64,000 nucleotides of DNA from Flavobacteriaceae bacterium (GTDB lineage Bacteria; Bacteroidota; Bacteroidia; Flavobacteriales; Flavobacteriaceae). A model generated the notes under the pieces. The model was not told the DNA's origin and did no database searches. It saw only the letters and a program-made list of their open reading frames with translations. Shown piece after piece: positions 7,886 through 16,451 of the stretch. Numbering within the stretch: the stretch's first letter is position 1; each line of letters opens with the position of its first letter. The position numbers were made by a program, and so were the translations under genes. The DNA is taken from positions 50,983 through 114,982 of the forward strand of contig JAENXC010000011.1 of the NCBI GenBank assembly GCA_016649715.1. Direction: 5' to 3'.

Positions 7886-10828
7886 TTAAGTATCCAAATC
7901 GGAATTTTTAATATTTTCCAATACACCCGTCTTCTTAATATCTTCCATGGTAATTATTTCGTGGTATATGTGGATGTTAATTTTTTCAATAACTACTAAT
8001 AAGTTCTGTAAGCCAGCTAATTGGTCTATTACCTGTTCATCTTTAAAAGAATTATATAAAATCTTTTTTAAAGATATATCCAACAGAATAAGATTGCTTA
8101 AAGGATGGCTAATTTGATAGATGTTATCCAGTAAATAAGAAAAGCTTAGATAATACTGAGGAGAAATATTAAATGTGTCTATTATACGGATTTTAAGTTT
8201 TTCAACTATTTTTGGAGTTATACTCAAATTGAATGGATATATTTCTTTTAAAAACATACTAGTTGGATAATAGTCTTTTGCCCCAATGAAGAAATGCGCG
8301 CCATAATAAACTAAATCATATCTTTTAAGTTCTAAATAATTTTTAATAAATATTTCCTCATCGGAATTAAAATTTGTTTCTTGTTTTAATCTTTGGAGGT
8401 ATAGCAAATTTACTAAGGTGGGAGTTGTGGTGGAATGGTTTAAATTCAATTTTTTAATAACTGAAATCCAATCTATTTTTTCAGCTAAATATTTTTGTTT
8501 CTCTTCATCCAGTTTGGATAATATTATACAAAATGGCCTAACTTGATTAGATTCAATCATTCTTGAGCAATTTAAAAGCCAGTCCGTATCGATAAATTTT
8601 AAAAGCTCTTCCTTTTTATCTCCCAGGGCAATTATAAAATCAGCTAATTGATTTAATTGATTTACCGTAGCTGTATTAGCTGCTTTTCCCAGAGCTTCAT
8701 AATCAAATTCTTTGATAAGCCCCTCCTTTTGGTCTCCTAGGGCAGTTATAAAATCAGATAATTGAGATAATTGATTTACTGTAGCTGTATTAGCTTCTTT
8801 TCTCAGAGCTTTATAATCCAATTTTTTAAGAAGCTCACCCTTTTTGTCTCCTAAGGCAGTTAAAATAGCCTCGAATTGGGCAAAATTAACCACCTTGGCT
8901 GTATTAGCCACTTTTCCCAAAGCTCCATAATCTAATTTCTCGAGTAATTTTTCCTTTTCACCTCCCAAAGCAACCAGAATTTCAGCCAGTTGTTTTAATT
9001 GATTTACCTTGGCCGTATTAGCTTCTTTCGCCAAAGCTCCATAATCTAATTTTATGTTTTTCTTTTCGTTTCCCAAGGCAACCAGAAAATCAGCGAGTTG
9101 TTTTAATTGATTTACCTTTGCTTTATTAGCTGCTTTTGTCAATACCTCAAAATCAAATCTTTTAATGAGTTTTGTTTTCTCTTTTCCAAACACCTTGAGA
9201 AATTGACCTATTGATTGAAAACTACCAGATGGTGCAAGAGATATTTGAGAAGCTATAGTATCAAAATATTCATCTGTCAATAGTTCTTGAAAAAACAAGC
9301 TATGGTTTTTTTTGATTTCATTTAGAAGAAAAGGATATACATGCAGTTGTTCAGGAATAAGGTTGGTGACAAAGTTTTTGATCCAAGTTTTGTTTTCCTC
9401 AAGAAAATAATATTGATGATTTCCAAGCAAACTGAAATAAATGCCAAAATGAATACTGTCATTATAATTGTCAGTTAACAATATCTGAGAAGCATTTATT
9501 AATTTTTTTATAAAGACTTCGTCTTCGTCCAACTCTTCAATAATAGTTCTAACAATTGAAATAGACATATTAATATGAGGTGCTTTTAAAAAGCTTCTTT
9601 TCAAACTGGTTTTATTCTCAATAATCAAAAACCTACCCTTGTCCTGTGATGCCAAATCAGCTATAATTTTGGCAGGTGTATAGTCTATGATTGCCTTATT
9701 ATAAGCAACATTAGCCACATCTCCCAAAAGATCCATAAATTCAGTTTGAGTAATATCCTTTTCTCTAGTAATAATGTTTCTAACCGAAAACAAAAAAATA
9801 GCTAAAATTAAAATATCCTGTTCTGTTCTATTTTTGCTGAGCTTTTTTAATAAATCGAGTATCCTCTTTTCACCTTCCGTTGCAATAAAATTAAAATGCC
9901 AAGGATCTTTAACTTTCTTATCGTCTACTAATTTTATTGCCTTAGGTAAACCTGGACATTTTTCATCAATTGCACTTTTTATAATGAGGTTATCTGTATA
10001 GTATAAATCACTTAAAAGTTTTGGATAAAAACTTGCAAATTCAACAGTTATTAAATTAGAAGCATCCGAGTCTATTTCTTCAAGATAATTGGTGTTTATC
10101 CAAATAAATTTTCCGTTTAATTTTTCTTTGGCCTCTTCCTCAAACTCATATCTTAAAACATTTTCAAAAGGAAGCTTATGTGCATCGTCTATCAAAATTA
10201 TTTTCCGTTTACCTCCTTTCAGATAATCCAATTCTTCAAGGATTGCATCTTTCTCTTGCTTGTCATTGATTTTTGCTAAATCAAGTGCGTAAATCTTGCA
10301 TTTCCTTCTAAAAAGAGTTTTTCCGAAAATTTTATAAGGTTTTTTATATCTGTAAAGAGAGTGATAGGCTAACATAGACTTCCCTTCACCAGGTCGTCCG
10401 TTTTCCCATACAAAACCTTCGGTATCAAGTTTCTGGTAAATTAGTTCAATTTCGTCTGGCACAGGTGCTACGTGTACAAAATAGGGCTCTGTTTTTTCTG
10501 TTTCCAAAATCCCATTCAAGGCTTTTATTATAACATTTGCAGTGGGTTCCTTAAAATCAACTCGGTTAAAGTATTTTCGCCCTAATGTTTTGTTGATCGT
10601 GTAAAAAAACCAGCTAAATAAAAGTAAGCAAATGCCTATTGTGAAGACATATATAAAAGTAAGTATTAAAAAAGTTTTCAAACTTTTTTCATCCAACCCA
10701 AAGTAAATTTTTATCCCTGGAATAATCAAATCATTGAAAAAAATCAAAACAATAGCCAAGCCCAACCCAATTGCTAAATTCAATGCATTGACTTTCTTAT
10801 TTAAAACTCTTCGGGTCTTTCTTTTCAA
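7886..10828 (-). CDS. Membrane-anchored P-loop (STAND-like) NTPase with C-terminal tandem helical repeats
   Basis: The protein has 980 residues. Two hydrophobic segments (about 15-39 and 52-76) form an N-terminal hairpin anchor. The NTPase core has Walker A GRPGEGKS (144-151) and Walker B KIILIDDAH (209-217). The C-terminal half carries five near-identical repeats of about 37 residues (about 553-745), each around LDYGALGKAANTA and QLADFIxALG. The order two-TM module, NTPase, repeat sensor resembles STAND-type immune NTPases (Avs and bacterial NACHT relatives) with a membrane effector, but I recognise no named family and that role is inference. It starts at a TTG (10828; LKRKTRRVL) with no ATG before Walker A in a better context. 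The gene is visibly more AT-rich than its neighbours, which suggests transfer. It lies directly upstream of the type IIG enzyme. Confidence 0.75.
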   Translation of the reverse strand: MKRKTRRVLNKKVNALNLAIGLGLAIVLIFFNDLIIPGIKIYFGLDEKSLKTFLILTFIYVFTIGICLLLFSWFFYTINKTLGRKYFNRVDFKEPTANVIIKALNGILETEKTEPYFVHVAPVPDEIELIYQKLDTEGFVWENGRPGEGKSMLAYHSLYRYKKPYKIFGKTLFRRKCKIYALDLAKINDKQEKDAILEELDYLKGGKRKIILIDDAHKLPFENVLRYEFEEEAKEKLNGKFIWINTNYLEEIDSDASNLITVEFASFYPKLLSDLYYTDNLIIKSAIDEKCPGLPKAIKLVDDKKVKDPWHFNFIATEGEKRILDLLKKLSKNRTEQDILILAIFLFSVRNIITREKDITQTEFMDLLGDVANVAYNKAIIDYTPAKIIADLASQDKGRFLIIENKTSLKRSFLKAPHINMSISIVRTIIEELDEDEVFIKKLINASQILLTDNYNDSIHFGIYFSLLGNHQYYFLEENKTWIKNFVTNLIPEQLHVYPFLLNEIKKNHSLFFQELLTDEYFDTIASQISLAPSGSFQSIGQFLKVFGKEKTKLIKRFDFEVLTKAANKAKVNQLKQLADFLVALGNEKKNIKLDYGALAKEANTAKVNQLKQLAEILVALGGEKEKLLEKLDYGALGKVANTAKVVNFAQFEAILTALGDKKGELLKKLDYKALRKEANTATVNQLSQLSDFITALGDQKEGLIKEFDYEALGKAANTATVNQLNQLADFIIALGDKKEELLKFIDTDWLLNCSRMIESNQVRPFCIILSKLDEEKQKYLAEKIDWISVIKKLNLNHSTTTPTLVNLLYLQRLKQETNFNSDEEIFIKNYLELKRYDLVYYGAHFFIGAKDYYPTSMFLKEIYPFNLSITPKIVEKLKIRIIDTFNISPQYYLSFSYLLDNIYQISHPLSNLILLDISLKKILYNSFKDEQVIDQLAGLQNLLVVIEKINIHIYHEIITMEDIKKTGVLENIKNSDLDT
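8600..9175 (-). repeat. Five tandem in-frame repeats of about 114 bp inside the NTPase gene
   Basis: The DNA coding for the C-terminal repeats is itself repetitive. Stretches such as gattta(c/t)c(t/g)t(a/t)gc(t/c)gtattagc and gataatctaat(t/c)tt recur about every 111-117 bases on the plus strand. High nucleotide identity between units suggests recent duplication or homogenisation, so copy number could vary between strains. Confidence 0.75.
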
Positions 10829-10991
10829 TATTAAATATTCTTTGTTTTAAAATTGATTAAAGTTTGCTCTAAGTAACTCCTTTTTATTTTGTTATAAAAA
10901 TAATAGCTAAGAATTCCCATTCAATGTTTTAAGATACAAATAATTCCGTGAAATTATCAAATGGCAGAACTGCCTACAAACCCATTATTCA

Positions 10992-11741
10992 TTAACCATT
11001 CGTAACAATCCCTATTCCCACACTACCCTTAGAAAACGACTTATAAAACCTATCCGGTAACTTCTGGTAAAACTGCACCTTTACAACCCCAAACACTGCA
11101 CTCCCTTTCTTGGGCTTTTCGGGTACTTCCAGCACCAACTCCCGAGCTTCGTCTCCTTGTTCTACAATTAAAGTCCCTTCATTAAGAATAAACCGAAAGG
11201 CGTTACTCTTCAAATCGTACTCCAGCACCCCATACTGCATAAAAAAATGCGTGGTCCCTTTCGGGAACTTCAACCTTTTTGGGTCAAAGGCAACAGCTTT
11301 CAAAACCCCGGTTTTAGTGTCAAGATCAGCAACTGGCCCCAAAATATCCCTTATGCCGGGCCCTTTGGTAAACTTAAACTCTCGCAGAAGCTTCCGCCCC
11401 ATATCGCAACAAAGCCCTTTCCCTACAGCTCGCTGCCCCTCTGGCGCCTCATCTAAGGTTTTAATCTGCATAAAGAGCTTCATCAACCTTCTGTGTAACG
11501 TCCCATCTCCCAAGTCATTAAAAAACGGAAATAGTGCCTCCTTAAAATCCTTGTTGAAAGCACTGCAAAGTGCAAGTTCCTTATTACTATCCCGAACCCC
11601 TTGCATTTTTGGATTATTTTTTATACTTTCGGCAGTAAATCCACCACCTGCTTTCCGTTGGCGCTGCTTGCCATCCTGAATGTAGTAGTTAATACCGTTA
11701 TACGTTCCTTTAATCGGTGGAAAATTATCATCTGAAGCCAT
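10992..11741 (-). CDS. Conserved flavobacterial protein of unknown function (249 aa)
   Basis: I do not recognise a named domain. The protein has no signal peptide and no membrane segment. It starts with a Gly-rich, Lys/Arg-rich part (KGTYNGINYYIQDGKQRQRKAGGGF), then a helical region (about 45-100) with DGTLHRRLMKLFMQIKTLD, then a likely beta-rich C-terminal half ending IGIVTNG. The pattern Lys-rich, GGF, then a short NNPKMQGVRDSNKE helix recalls small uncharacterised proteins that occur in several copies in Flavobacterium genomes; this is from memory and unproven. It is a single gene between the defence-like island and a T9SS gene. Direct repeats (11743-11784) and a 12-unit 11-bp array (11820-11951) sit directly in front of its start, which is unusual. 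Confidence 0.65.
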   Translation of the reverse strand: MASDDNFPPIKGTYNGINYYIQDGKQRQRKAGGGFTAESIKNNPKMQGVRDSNKELALCSAFNKDFKEALFPFFNDLGDGTLHRRLMKLFMQIKTLDEAPEGQRAVGKGLCCDMGRKLLREFKFTKGPGIRDILGPVADLDTKTGVLKAVAFDPKRLKFPKGTTHFFMQYGVLEYDLKSNAFRFILNEGTLIVEQGDEARELVLEVPEKPKKGSAVFGVVKVQFYQKLPDRFYKSFSKGSVGIGIVTNG

Positions 11742-11742
11742 A

Positions 11743-11784
11743 ACACATTGGTTTTAAGAATTACACATTGATTTTAACAATGTG
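11743..11784. promoter_or_regulatory. Paired ACACATTG elements at the start of the 249-aa protein gene
   Basis: ACACATTGGTTTTAA (11743-11757) and ACACATTGATTTTAA (11763-11777) are direct repeats with a 20-bp period. An inverted CAATGTG (11778-11784) follows. They begin one base before the ATG at 11741 (minus), so they could form an operator or a leader structure. The function is inferred only from symmetry and position. Confidence 0.45.
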
Positions 11785-11819
11785 AAAAGTAAATCATTTT
11801 CTCCAATTTTCCAAATCCG

Positions 11820-11951
11820 TATGCCGACTATATGCCGACAGTATGTGGACTATATGCCGATGCTATGCCGTATTTCCTCTTAGCTTCCTTCTAGTTTCCT
11901 TCTACTTTCCTTCTACTTTCCTACTATCCGCCTTCTATCTGCCTTCTATCC
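11820..11951. repeat. Twelve-unit tandem array with an exact 11-bp period
   Basis: The stretch divides without gaps into twelve 11-mers. Five begin TATGCCG or TATGTGG (for example TATGCCGACTA) and seven are of the type (T/G)CCTTCTANNN (for example TCCTTCTACTT, GCCTTCTATCC). Eleven is not a multiple of three and every frame is blocked, so it is not coding. A period close to one helical turn would place each unit on the same face of DNA. It lies 79-210 bp before the 249-aa gene (minus strand) and 127-258 bp before the T9SS gene (plus strand). Confidence 0.85.
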
Positions 11952-12021
11952 TAGTGCTACTTTTCTTCACAAAAAGGCATCCTTTTCCGAACAAATCACG
12001 AAGATAACCAAAACAATACCC

Positions 12022-12051
12022 TTGAAAATCCAACATTTATCAATAACTTTA
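12022..12051 (+). promoter_or_regulatory. Promoter of the T9SS FG-GAP gene
   Basis: TTG (12022-12024), 19 bases, then TAACTTTA (12044-12051) fits the Bacteroidota promoter with one mismatch in the last base. It lies 27 bases before the ATG at 12078. Confidence 0.6.
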
Positions 12052-12077
12052 TGGGAAATAACTTCAAATAACAATCA

Positions 12078-13835
12078 ATGAAAAAAACAATTACTCTCCT
12101 TTCGGTGCTCTTCCTTGGAATAGCTTCCATTGCCACCGCCCAGCAACAAGGCAAAAAAGCAACCCTAAATGAAGACGGAAACATTTCCGTTGAAACTGTT
12201 ACACTACCAGAAAACTATTACAACCCAGAGCAAACCCAAGTATTTGACCTCCTTTGGCGCTTCGGAGAACCTGCCCATCCCAACATCAAAAACAGTCGCG
12301 GCACTACCTTGGCTGATTTAGACAATGACGGGGTGGACGAAATATTATACGGAATATGGAACACCCTCTATGCCCTTAAAGGCGACGGCTCCGTTCTTTG
12401 GGAAAAACCCGTAAGTGGCACAATCCTGTTGCCACCAACAGTAGCAGATTTGGATAACGATGGCACACTAGAAATAATCCTAAACACTGGAGGCGTCCCC
12501 AATGCAGGCCGTGTCTATCTTTTAGACCCAGTGGGCAACGACCTTCCCGGTTGGCCTTTGAATTTTGACGACCATTGGATGATTAACGCCCCAGCCGCAG
12601 CAGATGTGGACGGCGATGGCGTTTTGGACATTGTAACCGGCGAACGCGTAACCGGCAATCAAGGTTTCGTACACGTCATCAAAATGGACGGCACCCCAAT
12701 AAACGCCAACTGGCCCGTGGAAGTAGCCGCCACACCTGCATTTACTCCCTCAATAGCCGATGTTGATAACGATGGCAATGCCGATGTGGTTATAGCTGCC
12801 TCCAGTGCTGGGATGTATATTTTTGACAACCAGGGCCAAGTATTCCCAGGTTTTCCGGTTTTTGATCCTAACGTAAATTACTCCTACCAATCCCCGATGC
12901 TAGCCGACCTAGATAACGATGGCGATTTGGAAATTATAGGTAGCAACCACGGCAATGCCCCTGGCTTTTATGTTATGGAACACGATGGCAACTACAGACC
13001 AGGATGGCCCATTGCTACCAGCGAATGGACCTATTCGCCAGCTACTGTCTGGGATTTGGATTATGACGGTACTTTCGAAATCTTTATGTCAGACCGAAAT
13101 ACCAGCGGAACACCCGGTGTAGAGCTTCCAGTTGTGTATGGCCTCAATCAAGACGGCGGCAACCTACCCAACTTCCCCATAGAAAAATATGGCGGCACTG
13201 AAGGCGTTATCTCCATTGCAGACGTTAACAATGATGGAGCTTTTGATATAATTTTCCCCAGTGTAATTACTGACGCCGCAGGCGATGGCTTTATACACGC
13301 ATATAATCTTGACGGAAGTGGTGAAATAGCAGGCTTTCCATTGCGTCCCCATGGGTTTACATTTATGAATGGTGCCGTACTTGGCGATGTTGATAACGAT
13401 GGAATGTTAGACCTCACCGCCAACAGTTATACCCTTACTTTTGGCACTGGAGTTGATTCCACATTTGTGAATGTTTACAACCTAAATGTATCCTACAATC
13501 CAGACACCATAAAGCGAAACGGTTATAAAGGCGACAATACCCGCGATGGTTTTGTCGAAATTGAAACAATTATTGGCGTTAACCACTTTAATGCTGGCTC
13601 GGTAATTAACATATTCCCCAATCCTTCGGAAGGAATACTGACTTTTAAAATTCCTGAAGCAATGCAAAATGCAAAAGTGAATATTTATAGCATAGATGGA
13701 AAGTTGGCTTTTTATGAAGAAAGAAACCTGGAACCAACCTCCACTTTTAACCTGAAGCATTTAAACAACGGCCTATATTTCGTAACAATTTCAGATGGAA
13801 AGCACACTTCTACCGCTAAGTGGCTGAAGAATTAG
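12078..13835 (+). CDS. Secreted FG-GAP/VCBS-repeat protein with T9SS sorting domain
   Basis: This is a 585-residue exported protein. Residues 1-21 form a signal peptide (ending ATAQQ). The body is a series of FG-GAP/VCBS beta-propeller blades with Ca-binding loops of the form DxDxDG (DLDNDGVDE, DVDGDGVLD, DVDNDGNAD, DLDNDGDLE, DVNNDGAFD, DVDNDGMLD). The last 75 residues are a type A T9SS C-terminal domain beginning NIFPNPSEG and ending HTSTAKWLKN, which directs export across the outer membrane and attachment to the cell surface. Such proteins serve in adhesion or polymer binding; no catalytic domain is visible. It has its own promoter at 12022-12051. It resembles the two shorter minus-strand genes near 28-31 kb but is not a close copy. 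Confidence 0.9.
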   Translation: MKKTITLLSVLFLGIASIATAQQQGKKATLNEDGNISVETVTLPENYYNPEQTQVFDLLWRFGEPAHPNIKNSRGTTLADLDNDGVDEILYGIWNTLYALKGDGSVLWEKPVSGTILLPPTVADLDNDGTLEIILNTGGVPNAGRVYLLDPVGNDLPGWPLNFDDHWMINAPAAADVDGDGVLDIVTGERVTGNQGFVHVIKMDGTPINANWPVEVAATPAFTPSIADVDNDGNADVVIAASSAGMYIFDNQGQVFPGFPVFDPNVNYSYQSPMLADLDNDGDLEIIGSNHGNAPGFYVMEHDGNYRPGWPIATSEWTYSPATVWDLDYDGTFEIFMSDRNTSGTPGVELPVVYGLNQDGGNLPNFPIEKYGGTEGVISIADVNNDGAFDIIFPSVITDAAGDGFIHAYNLDGSGEIAGFPLRPHGFTFMNGAVLGDVDNDGMLDLTANSYTLTFGTGVDSTFVNVYNLNVSYNPDTIKRNGYKGDNTRDGFVEIETIIGVNHFNAGSVINIFPNPSEGILTFKIPEAMQNAKVNIYSIDGKLAFYEERNLEPTSTFNLKHLNNGLYFVTISDGKHTSTAKWLKN

Positions 13836-14143
13836 AATTGCAATAAAAAGCGCTCCCCGCCCTGAAAGGGAGGGGTGGCCGCTTTAGCGGACGGGGTGGG
13901 TACACGTGGTAAAATTAAAAAACAAAAACCTCTTCCGACCCCCGAATCATAATCTTTGCTCAAAATAGAAATTTGAAACGGAGGCCACCTTCCCCTTAAA
14001 CAACATCTGAACTTTTTATTTGAAATTATTGCAATGGGAAGGAGCACATACCAAGAAATTGATAAAGATTTAAGTCCATCTTATTTTACAATTACACTTT
14101 TTGGAATTTGGTACTTGTAATTTGATCCCGATAGCTATCGGGA
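13836..14143. other. Gene-free stretch carrying GC-rich palindromic repeats
   Basis: This gap lies between convergent genes. At 13855-13900 there is a GC-rich block with the small palindromes CCCTGAAAGGG and CCGCTTTAGCGG, much richer in G and C than its surroundings. A perfect 18-bp palindrome abuts the rluD stop (14126-14143). An ATTGCAAT word occurs at both ends. I see no gene; the open frame across it reads through the repeat. Confidence 0.6.
14126..14143. repeat. Perfect palindrome TCCCGATAGCTATCGGGA
   Basis: The 18-bp perfect palindrome is placed directly against the stop codon of the pseudouridine synthase gene (TAG, 14144-14146 minus). It has no T-run, so it looks more like a dispersed palindromic element than a terminator. 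Confidence 0.75.
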
Positions 14144-15187
14144 CTACTCAACAACGTGTTGCGAATAATTCCGCCATTTATCCAAACAGGCTTCCATATC
14201 TTCGGGAATGGGGCATTCAAAACGCATAAACTTGCCCGTAACGGGATGCACAAAACCTAAAGTGCGGGCGTGCAAGGCTTGGCGTGGCAATACCTTAAAA
14301 CAATTATCCACAAATTGTTTGTATTTGGTGAAAGTAGTTCCCTTCAATATTTTTTCGCCCCCGTAACGTTCGTCGTTGAAAAGGGTGTGGCCAATGTATT
14401 TCAAATGCACCCTAATTTGGTGGGTGCGGCCTGTTTCCAATCTGCAGGAAACAAAAGTAACGTAACCCAGACGTTCCAAAACTTTATAGTGAGTAACGGC
14501 CGGTTTGCCTTTTTCCTCTTCATCATTTACATAAACCGTATTTTGTAAACGGTTTTTCGGGTGACGGCCAATGTTGCCTTCAATGGTGCCTTCGTCTTCT
14601 TCCACATTTCCCCAAACCAAAGCCACGTATTCGCGCTCCGTGCTTTTGTCAAAAAATTGTTTGGCGAGATGGGTCATCGCTTCTTCCGTCTTAGCGATTA
14701 CTAATAATCCGCTGGTGTCCTTGTCAATTCTGTGGACAAGTCCAGGGCGATTGCTACTATTATTAGGAAGGTTTTCGAAGTGATAAGTCAGTGCGTTTAT
14801 AAGCGTTCCGCTGTAATTGCCATGCCCCGGATGCACCACCATTCCCGGTTGCTTGTTCACTACAAGTACGGCATCATCTTCGTAAACTATATCGATAGAA
14901 ATATTCTCGGGAACCAACAGAAATTCATAGGGTGGATGCTCAAAAAGTACCGTCACCACATCATTGCCCTTTACTTTGTAGTTGGATTTTACGGGAAGGC
15001 CGTTTACGTGGATGTTGCCAGCCGAAGCAGCCTTTTGTATTTTGTTTCGCGTAGCCTTTTCAATCAGGTTCATCAGGTATTTATCTACCCGCAGTGCGCC
15101 CTGCCCCTTGTCTGCCTTAAAGCGATAATGCTCATAAAGATCATCGCTGCCGTCAGTGTCCTCTATTTCTTCTTCGTTAAAATTCAT
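14144..15187 (-). CDS. rluD: RluD-family large-subunit rRNA pseudouridine synthase
   Basis: The protein has 347 residues. An S4 RNA-binding domain (about 28-90, RVDKYLMNLIEKATRNKIQKA) is followed by the pseudouridine synthase core with catalytic Asp in VHRIDKDTSGLLVIAK (about 152-167) and the family motif GRTHQIRVHLKYIGHTLFNDERYGG (motif given as TGRTHQIRVHLKYIG). Family knowledge: RluD modifies uridines in helix 69 of 23S rRNA (E. coli 1911, 1915, 1917) in the cytosol. The start (MNFNEEEIE) overlaps the end of the upstream PASTA gene by 11 bases, so the two are probably translated from one message. RluC/RluA-type specificity is possible, but length and architecture favour RluD. Confidence 0.92.
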   Translation of the reverse strand: MNFNEEEIEDTDGSDDLYEHYRFKADKGQGALRVDKYLMNLIEKATRNKIQKAASAGNIHVNGLPVKSNYKVKGNDVVTVLFEHPPYEFLLVPENISIDIVYEDDAVLVVNKQPGMVVHPGHGNYSGTLINALTYHFENLPNNSSNRPGLVHRIDKDTSGLLVIAKTEEAMTHLAKQFFDKSTEREYVALVWGNVEEDEGTIEGNIGRHPKNRLQNTVYVNDEEEKGKPAVTHYKVLERLGYVTFVSCRLETGRTHQIRVHLKYIGHTLFNDERYGGEKILKGTTFTKYKQFVDNCFKVLPRQALHARTLGFVHPVTGKFMRFECPIPEDMEACLDKWRNYSQHVVE

Positions 15188-15803
15188 TATTGCCTTCCTC
15201 TTGGATTGGGGAGCCCTCTGGATTTATTCCGAGGGAATCCTCTGTCTGTATTCGGTTCTGCGATTCATCCCCCACAATCAAGTCGATTATGGAAGTCTTT
15301 TGAAGCGGTGTTCCCGGATCGAGCTTTTCGCCTTTATAGCGCATTTCCAAAACGTTGTCGCTAATGTGCGGGCGGTAACTTATTTTACCGATTTTAAAAC
15401 CCATCGCCAAAAGTGTGGGTTCGGCTTGGCGGCGTGTACGGCCTAACACATCTGGAACTTCAATTTTTCGATACCCGGATGGATTTAGCGTTAAATATAA
15501 TTTTCTGTCTTCTTTTACAAATTTACCGGGTTTCGGAATCTGCTCAATCACTGAATATTTTGGGAAATCTGGATTGTAGTTTGCCGAATCCAAAATTTCA
15601 TAGCGGAGGTCCATTTCATCCAATTTCTCCTCCACTTTGTCCAAAGACATTTTGGCTAAGTTTGGCACTTCTATCCTTTCATTGTGGTTGGTGCTAATGC
15701 GCAACCACCACAATATTAAAAACGCCAAAATAAGCAGTGCAACGATGGCCAAGAGAAGTTGCTTTAAAAATGCCTTGGAAAACACGAACTGGAAAAAAGT
15801 CAT
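15177..15803 (-). CDS. Membrane-anchored PASTA-domain protein
   Basis: This 208-residue protein has a short cytoplasmic start, one transmembrane helix (about 13-33, LLLAIVALLILAFLILWW) and two PASTA-like repeats outside the cytoplasm (about 43-112 with IEVPNLAKMSLDKVEEKL, and 113-180 with IEVPDVLGRTRRQAEPTLL). PASTA domains bind peptidoglycan fragments or help organise cell-wall enzymes. Here there is no kinase or transpeptidase domain, so it is a stand-alone module. The gene overlaps rluD by 11 bases. PASTA-rluD pairing is common in flavobacteria, often with ddl upstream, but here the upstream region holds only repeats. Confidence 0.88.
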   Translation of the reverse strand: MTFFQFVFSKAFLKQLLLAIVALLILAFLILWWLRISTNHNERIEVPNLAKMSLDKVEEKLDEMDLRYEILDSANYNPDFPKYSVIEQIPKPGKFVKEDRKLYLTLNPSGYRKIEVPDVLGRTRRQAEPTLLAMGFKIGKISYRPHISDNVLEMRYKGEKLDPGTPLQKTSIIDLIVGDESQNRIQTEDSLGINPEGSPIQEEGNNEF

Positions 15804-15989
15804 ACGTTTGTTTGTTAATGCACAAAAATAGGAAAAGCCCCTCAGCGGGCAATATGTTTATGGTAGAAGTGCATAACTATTTGTAAAATAAATTTGTAAT
15901 ACAATGCACATAATGAAACGTGTAAAGAGATTTCATTATTGTTTACACAGGTTTCAATGTGTAAAGGTAATTAATTTAATGTTTAAAAA

Positions 15990-16031
15990 GCCCTCCTACG
16001 CTTTGCTGAAAAGCGCAAAGCTTCGGAGGGC
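15990..16031. repeat. Long palindromic element (dispersed repeat type)
   Basis: The element reads GCCCTCC-tac-GCTTTGC-tgaaaa-GCGCAAAGC-ttc-GGAGGGC, an interrupted inverted repeat that can form a long hairpin. It lies between the GIY-YIG and PASTA genes (both minus strand). It may stop transcription but has no clean T-run. Confidence 0.65.
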
Positions 16032-16053
16032 GTAGGTAAATATGTTTTTGATG

Positions 16054-16296
16054 TTAGATTAGTCTTTTATTCATAAAAGCTCTTCCAGAACCTGATTTTA
16101 AATACTTTTCAAAAAAATATGCTTTGTACTTATCATTAAAAACAATTTTAGTTATTGGAGTGACTGGAAGTCTGTATTTTGTAGAAATGACTAATCCTTT
16201 TGAATGTTTATTCAACCTATTTTCAAAATTTTCAGTACAGCCCACATAATGACTCTCATCATTACATTTCAGAATATAAACAGTCCATTCTGCCAA
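16054..16296 (-). CDS. Small stand-alone GIY-YIG nuclease-domain protein
   Basis: The 80-residue protein is a single GIY-YIG domain of the YhbQ/UPF0213 type. It shows VYILKCNDESHYVGCTENFENRLNKH (first part VYILKCNDESHYVG is the variant GIY-YIG strand pair, with Tyr in both positions), then R27-type arginine in the NRL helix and a Glu in FFEKYLKSGSGRAF that would complete the active site. The family includes homing endonucleases and repair enzymes; the job of the small stand-alone versions is not established. It lies just downstream of the tmRNA gene, separated only by two copies of a 113-bp repeat, a context that suggests a mobile or repeat-linked gene. Confidence 0.85.
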   Translation of the reverse strand: MAEWTVYILKCNDESHYVGCTENFENRLNKHSKGLVISTKYRLPVTPITKIVFNDKYKAYFFEKYLKSGSGRAFMNKRLI

Positions 16297-16313
16297 AATT
16301 TATAAATTTGTAA

Positions 16314-16426
16314 GTGGACCGCGTCCACCGAAGCTCGCCATAAATATAATTAGGAATTTCATTAAATGCTAAAAATAAAAAGCTCGCCGTCGCTCCGTAG
16401 AAAAAACGGAGCTATGGCGAGCGAAG
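16314..16426. repeat. 113-bp direct repeat, copy 1
   Basis: The unit starts GTGGACCGCGTCCACC and ends TATGGCGAGCGAAG. Within it are the palindrome GTGGACcGCGTCCAC, a hairpin ctccgt-agaaaaa-acggag, and the inverted pair gaagctcgccata / tatggcgagc near the two ends. Copy 2 begins 25 bases after it ends. Confidence 0.9.
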
Positions 16427-16451
16427 ACCCCCTACGTTTTCCTGAATGAAA

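Noticed and set aside
11820..11951. CRISPR or coding interpretation of the 11-bp array
   Set aside because: Units are adjacent with no spacers, and 11 is not a multiple of three with stops in all frames.
13832..14047. 71-codon open frame on the minus strand in the gap after the T9SS gene
   Set aside because: It translates through the GC-rich dispersed repeat (TPSAKAATPPFQGG-like peptide) and overlaps the T9SS gene end; this is a repeat product, not a gene.
15904..16035. 43-codon frame reading into the palindrome (KKPSYALLKSAKLRRA end)
   Set aside because: The second half is the translated palindrome 15990-16031 and there is no promoter or conserved start; the peptide reflects the repeat.
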